Part shown: positions 62,495-64,000 of the stretch, one piece after another | Layout of the letters: each line of letters starts with the position of its first letter | Position numbering within the stretch: the stretch's first letter is position 1 | From: JBMFVE01 sp049966155 | GTDB taxonomy: Bacteria > Bacteroidota > Ignavibacteria > Kryptoniales > JAKASW01 | Reading direction: 5' to 3' | DNA: 64,000 nucleotides | Assembly (NCBI GenBank): GCA_049966155.1 | Contig: JBMFVE010000002.1 | Location: forward strand, 338,931-402,930 | The notes under the pieces: generated by a model | The model's input: only the letters and a program-made list of their open reading frames with translations | Database searches by the model: none | What the model was told of the DNA's origin: nothing | Translations under genes and position numbers: made by a program

Positions 62495-63823
62495 TTATAA
62501 TGGCAAACGCATATTCTTTAATGCCATCTTTCCAAATTTACCCTTGGATAGAGTTTTAAACATGCGTTGCATTTCTGTAAACTGTTTTAAAAGTCTATTA
62601 ATATCCTGTACTGTTGTTCCACTTCCCGCTGCAATCCTTTTTCGACGCCGGCCATCAATAATGTGCGGCTTTTGCCTTTCAAGCGGGGTCATGGAACTTA
62701 TTATGGCATCTATTCTGGTTAATGCCTTTTCATCAACTTCCACATTTCGCACAGTAGAGGCAACTCCCGGTATCATAGAAAGGACATCCTTCAGTGACCC
62801 GAGCTTTTTAATTTGTTTTAACTGATCACGAAAATCTTCAAGCGTAAACTCATTTTTCCTGAGTCTTTCCTCAAGTTTTACTGCCTTGTTTTCGTCGACC
62901 TGCTGCTGGACTTTTTCAACGAGCGTCACAACATCGCCCATACCTAAAATGCGCGAAGCCATCCTGTCGGGGTGAAAAATTTCAAGCTGGTCGAGCTTCT
63001 CACCAACGCTGACAAACATTATTGGCTTTTGTACCACAGACCGGATTGAAAGCGCAGCTCCACCTCGCGCATCACCGTCAAGCTTGGTTAGAACCACACC
63101 GTCAAAGTTCAATCTTTTATTAAACTCCAGTGCGGTGTTAACTGCATCCTGTCCTGTCATCGAGTCAACTACAAAGAAAATTTGATGAGGTTTAACTGCC
63201 TTTTGAATATCTTCTGCCTCCTTCATCATTTCCTCATCTACATGGAGGCGACCAGCCGTATCGATAATTGCAATATCCCGGGCATTTTTTCTCGCATAAT
63301 CCACAGAGGCCGATGCAATCTCAACTGCGGTGGCTTTCCGGTCGAAGTACACAGGTATATTTATTTGTTGTGCAAGCATCTCAAGCTGATCAACGGCTGC
63401 AGGCCTATGAACATCACATGCGACAAGTAAAGGATATCTCCCCTTTGATTTCAGATGGTTTGCCAGTTTAGCTGCAAACGTAGTCTTTCCTGAACCTTGA
63501 AGCCCCGCAATCATAATAACATCAGGGATATCAGAAGATAAAACGAGCTCCGCCGTGTTATCGCCAAGAAGCCTCACCAGCTCATCATACACAATCTTAA
63601 CGAATACCTGGCCCGGGTTAAGGCTCTTAACGACATTAGCTCCAATGGCTTTTTTTTGAACTTCGTCAGTAAACTGGCGAGCTACCTTATAATTCACATC
63701 CGCCTCAAGAAGAGCTCTGCGCACTTCCCGAACAGCATCGGAAATATTCGATTCGGTAATCCTTGCCTGGCCGCTCAATCGCCTGAAAATAGACTCGAAC
63801 TTGCCTGAAATTTGCTCAAACAT
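62495..63823 (-). CDS. ffh: Signal recognition particle protein Ffh
   Basis: 442 residues. GTPase motifs are GLQGSGKTTFAAKLA, DTAGRLHVDEEMM and TKLDGDARGGAAL; the M domain (about 300-442) ends in KGKFGKMALKNMRLPL. It binds 4.5S RNA and signal sequences to target inner-membrane proteins. First gene of the operon, with a promoter at 63849-63879. Confidence 0.97.
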   Translation of the reverse strand: MFEQISGKFESIFRRLSGQARITESNISDAVREVRRALLEADVNYKVARQFTDEVQKKAIGANVVKSLNPGQVFVKIVYDELVRLLGDNTAELVLSSDIPDVIMIAGLQGSGKTTFAAKLANHLKSKGRYPLLVACDVHRPAAVDQLEMLAQQINIPVYFDRKATAVEIASASVDYARKNARDIAIIDTAGRLHVDEEMMKEAEDIQKAVKPHQIFFVVDSMTGQDAVNTALEFNKRLNFDGVVLTKLDGDARGGAALSIRSVVQKPIMFVSVGEKLDQLEIFHPDRMASRILGMGDVVTLVEKVQQQVDENKAVKLEERLRKNEFTLEDFRDQLKQIKKLGSLKDVLSMIPGVASTVRNVEVDEKALTRIDAIISSMTPLERQKPHIIDGRRRKRIAAGSGTTVQDINRLLKQFTEMQRMFKTLSKGKFGKMALKNMRLPL

Positions 63824-63848
63824 ATTTTAAAATGTAAATTTTTGCCTG

Positions 63849-63879
63849 AAAATTTAATCAAAAAACAAGACTCTTGCAA
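63849..63879 (-). promoter_or_regulatory. Promoter of the ffh operon
   Basis: Minus strand: TTG at 63879-63877, 20 bases, TAAATTTT at 63856-63849. The leader is about 22 bases. The promoter's outer end abuts the 53-bp repeats. Confidence 0.55.
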
Positions 63880-63900
63880 ATCATTACCAATCCCAACCCC

Positions 63901-64000
63901 AACCCCGAAGGGGTTGAACATTAATAGGGGTTGAATATTACCAATCCAATCCCAACCCCGAAGGGGTTGAATATTAATAGGGGTTGAACATCACCAATCC
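63901..64000. repeat. Tandem 53-bp repeat with AACCCCGAAGGGGTT hairpin, cut by window edge
   Basis: One unit starts at 63901 and the next at 63954 (47 bases visible). Each begins with the palindrome AACCCCGAAGGGGTT, then TGAAYATTAATAGGGGTTGAA and a CCAATCC end. The two copies differ at a few C/T positions. I see no other copy in the window. Intergenic, directly upstream of ffh. Confidence 0.85.

Overview
The window looks like chromosomal DNA of a Gram-negative member of the Bacteroidota/Chlorobiota/Ignavibacteria group; the exact lineage cannot be fixed from sequence alone. Evidence: a SusC/SusD pair, LPS transport (lptC-lptA-lptB) and KDO genes, a futalosine-pathway menaquinone gene (mqnA), a 31-residue AURKAIP1/COX24-type ribosomal protein, and many promoters of the Bacteroidota form TTG-N19/20-TAnnTTTG. 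Several genes nevertheless have strong Shine-Dalgarno sequences (susC, the 31-residue gene, khpA, uppP), which fits the Chlorobi/Ignavibacteria side better than Bacteroidia. I see no tRNA, rRNA, CRISPR array, integrase or insertion sequence.

Layout. 1-6.8 kb (minus): an efflux operon, tetR - HlyD lipoprotein - ABC ATPase - TolC - ABC ATPase - two ABC-2 permeases, the last running off the left edge. The two ATPases have complementary defects in their catalytic motifs. 6.8-22 kb (minus): a Wzx/Wzy-type surface polysaccharide cluster (rfbB, wecB, wzz, wzy, wzx, five glycosyltransferases, an intact WbaP-type initiating transferase, and a GT2 fused to a degenerate initiating-transferase domain). 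22-28 kb: rpmB (+) facing AI-2E transporter, then recX, recA, thpR, cinA, pgpA and pgsA in one tight operon. 28-33.5 kb (plus): a SusC/SusD pair behind a long leader. 33.5-38 kb (minus): a tetraheme c554-type cytochrome, a one-heme cytochrome-porin fusion resembling Cyc2, a TrpB2-type enzyme and an S1/P1-phospholipase C-like hydrolase. 38-41.7 kb (minus): sppA - HU - zinc-ribbon/TPR - 31-residue ribosomal protein, and a TauE/DUF1634 pair. 41.7-47.8 kb (plus): lutABC, a beta-barrel protein, uppP, a lipoprotein cyclophilin and holA. 47.8-56.4 kb (minus): pta - kdsA - kdsC - kdsD - lptC - lptA - lptB - M1 peptidase - thioesterase. 56.7-59.8 kb: a thioesterase (+), a coiled-coil/bactofilin-like/Omp85-like fusion and mqnA. 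59.9-63.8 kb (minus): ffh - rpsP - khpA - rimM - trmD - rplS. The right edge holds the start of a 53-bp tandem repeat.

How it fits together: most genes build or service the envelope. KDO synthesis and Lpt export are in one operon; polysaccharide assembly, lipid-carrier recycling (uppP), phosphatidylglycerol synthesis (pgsA/pgpA), TonB-dependent import and efflux are nearby. Respiratory functions include menaquinone synthesis, L-lactate oxidation and possible outer-membrane electron transfer through the cytochrome-porin. The observations most worth testing are the cytochrome-porin/tetraheme pair, the bactofilin-like/Omp85-like fusion, the GT2/degenerate transferase fusion, and the consistent promoter form that predicts several leaderless mRNAs.
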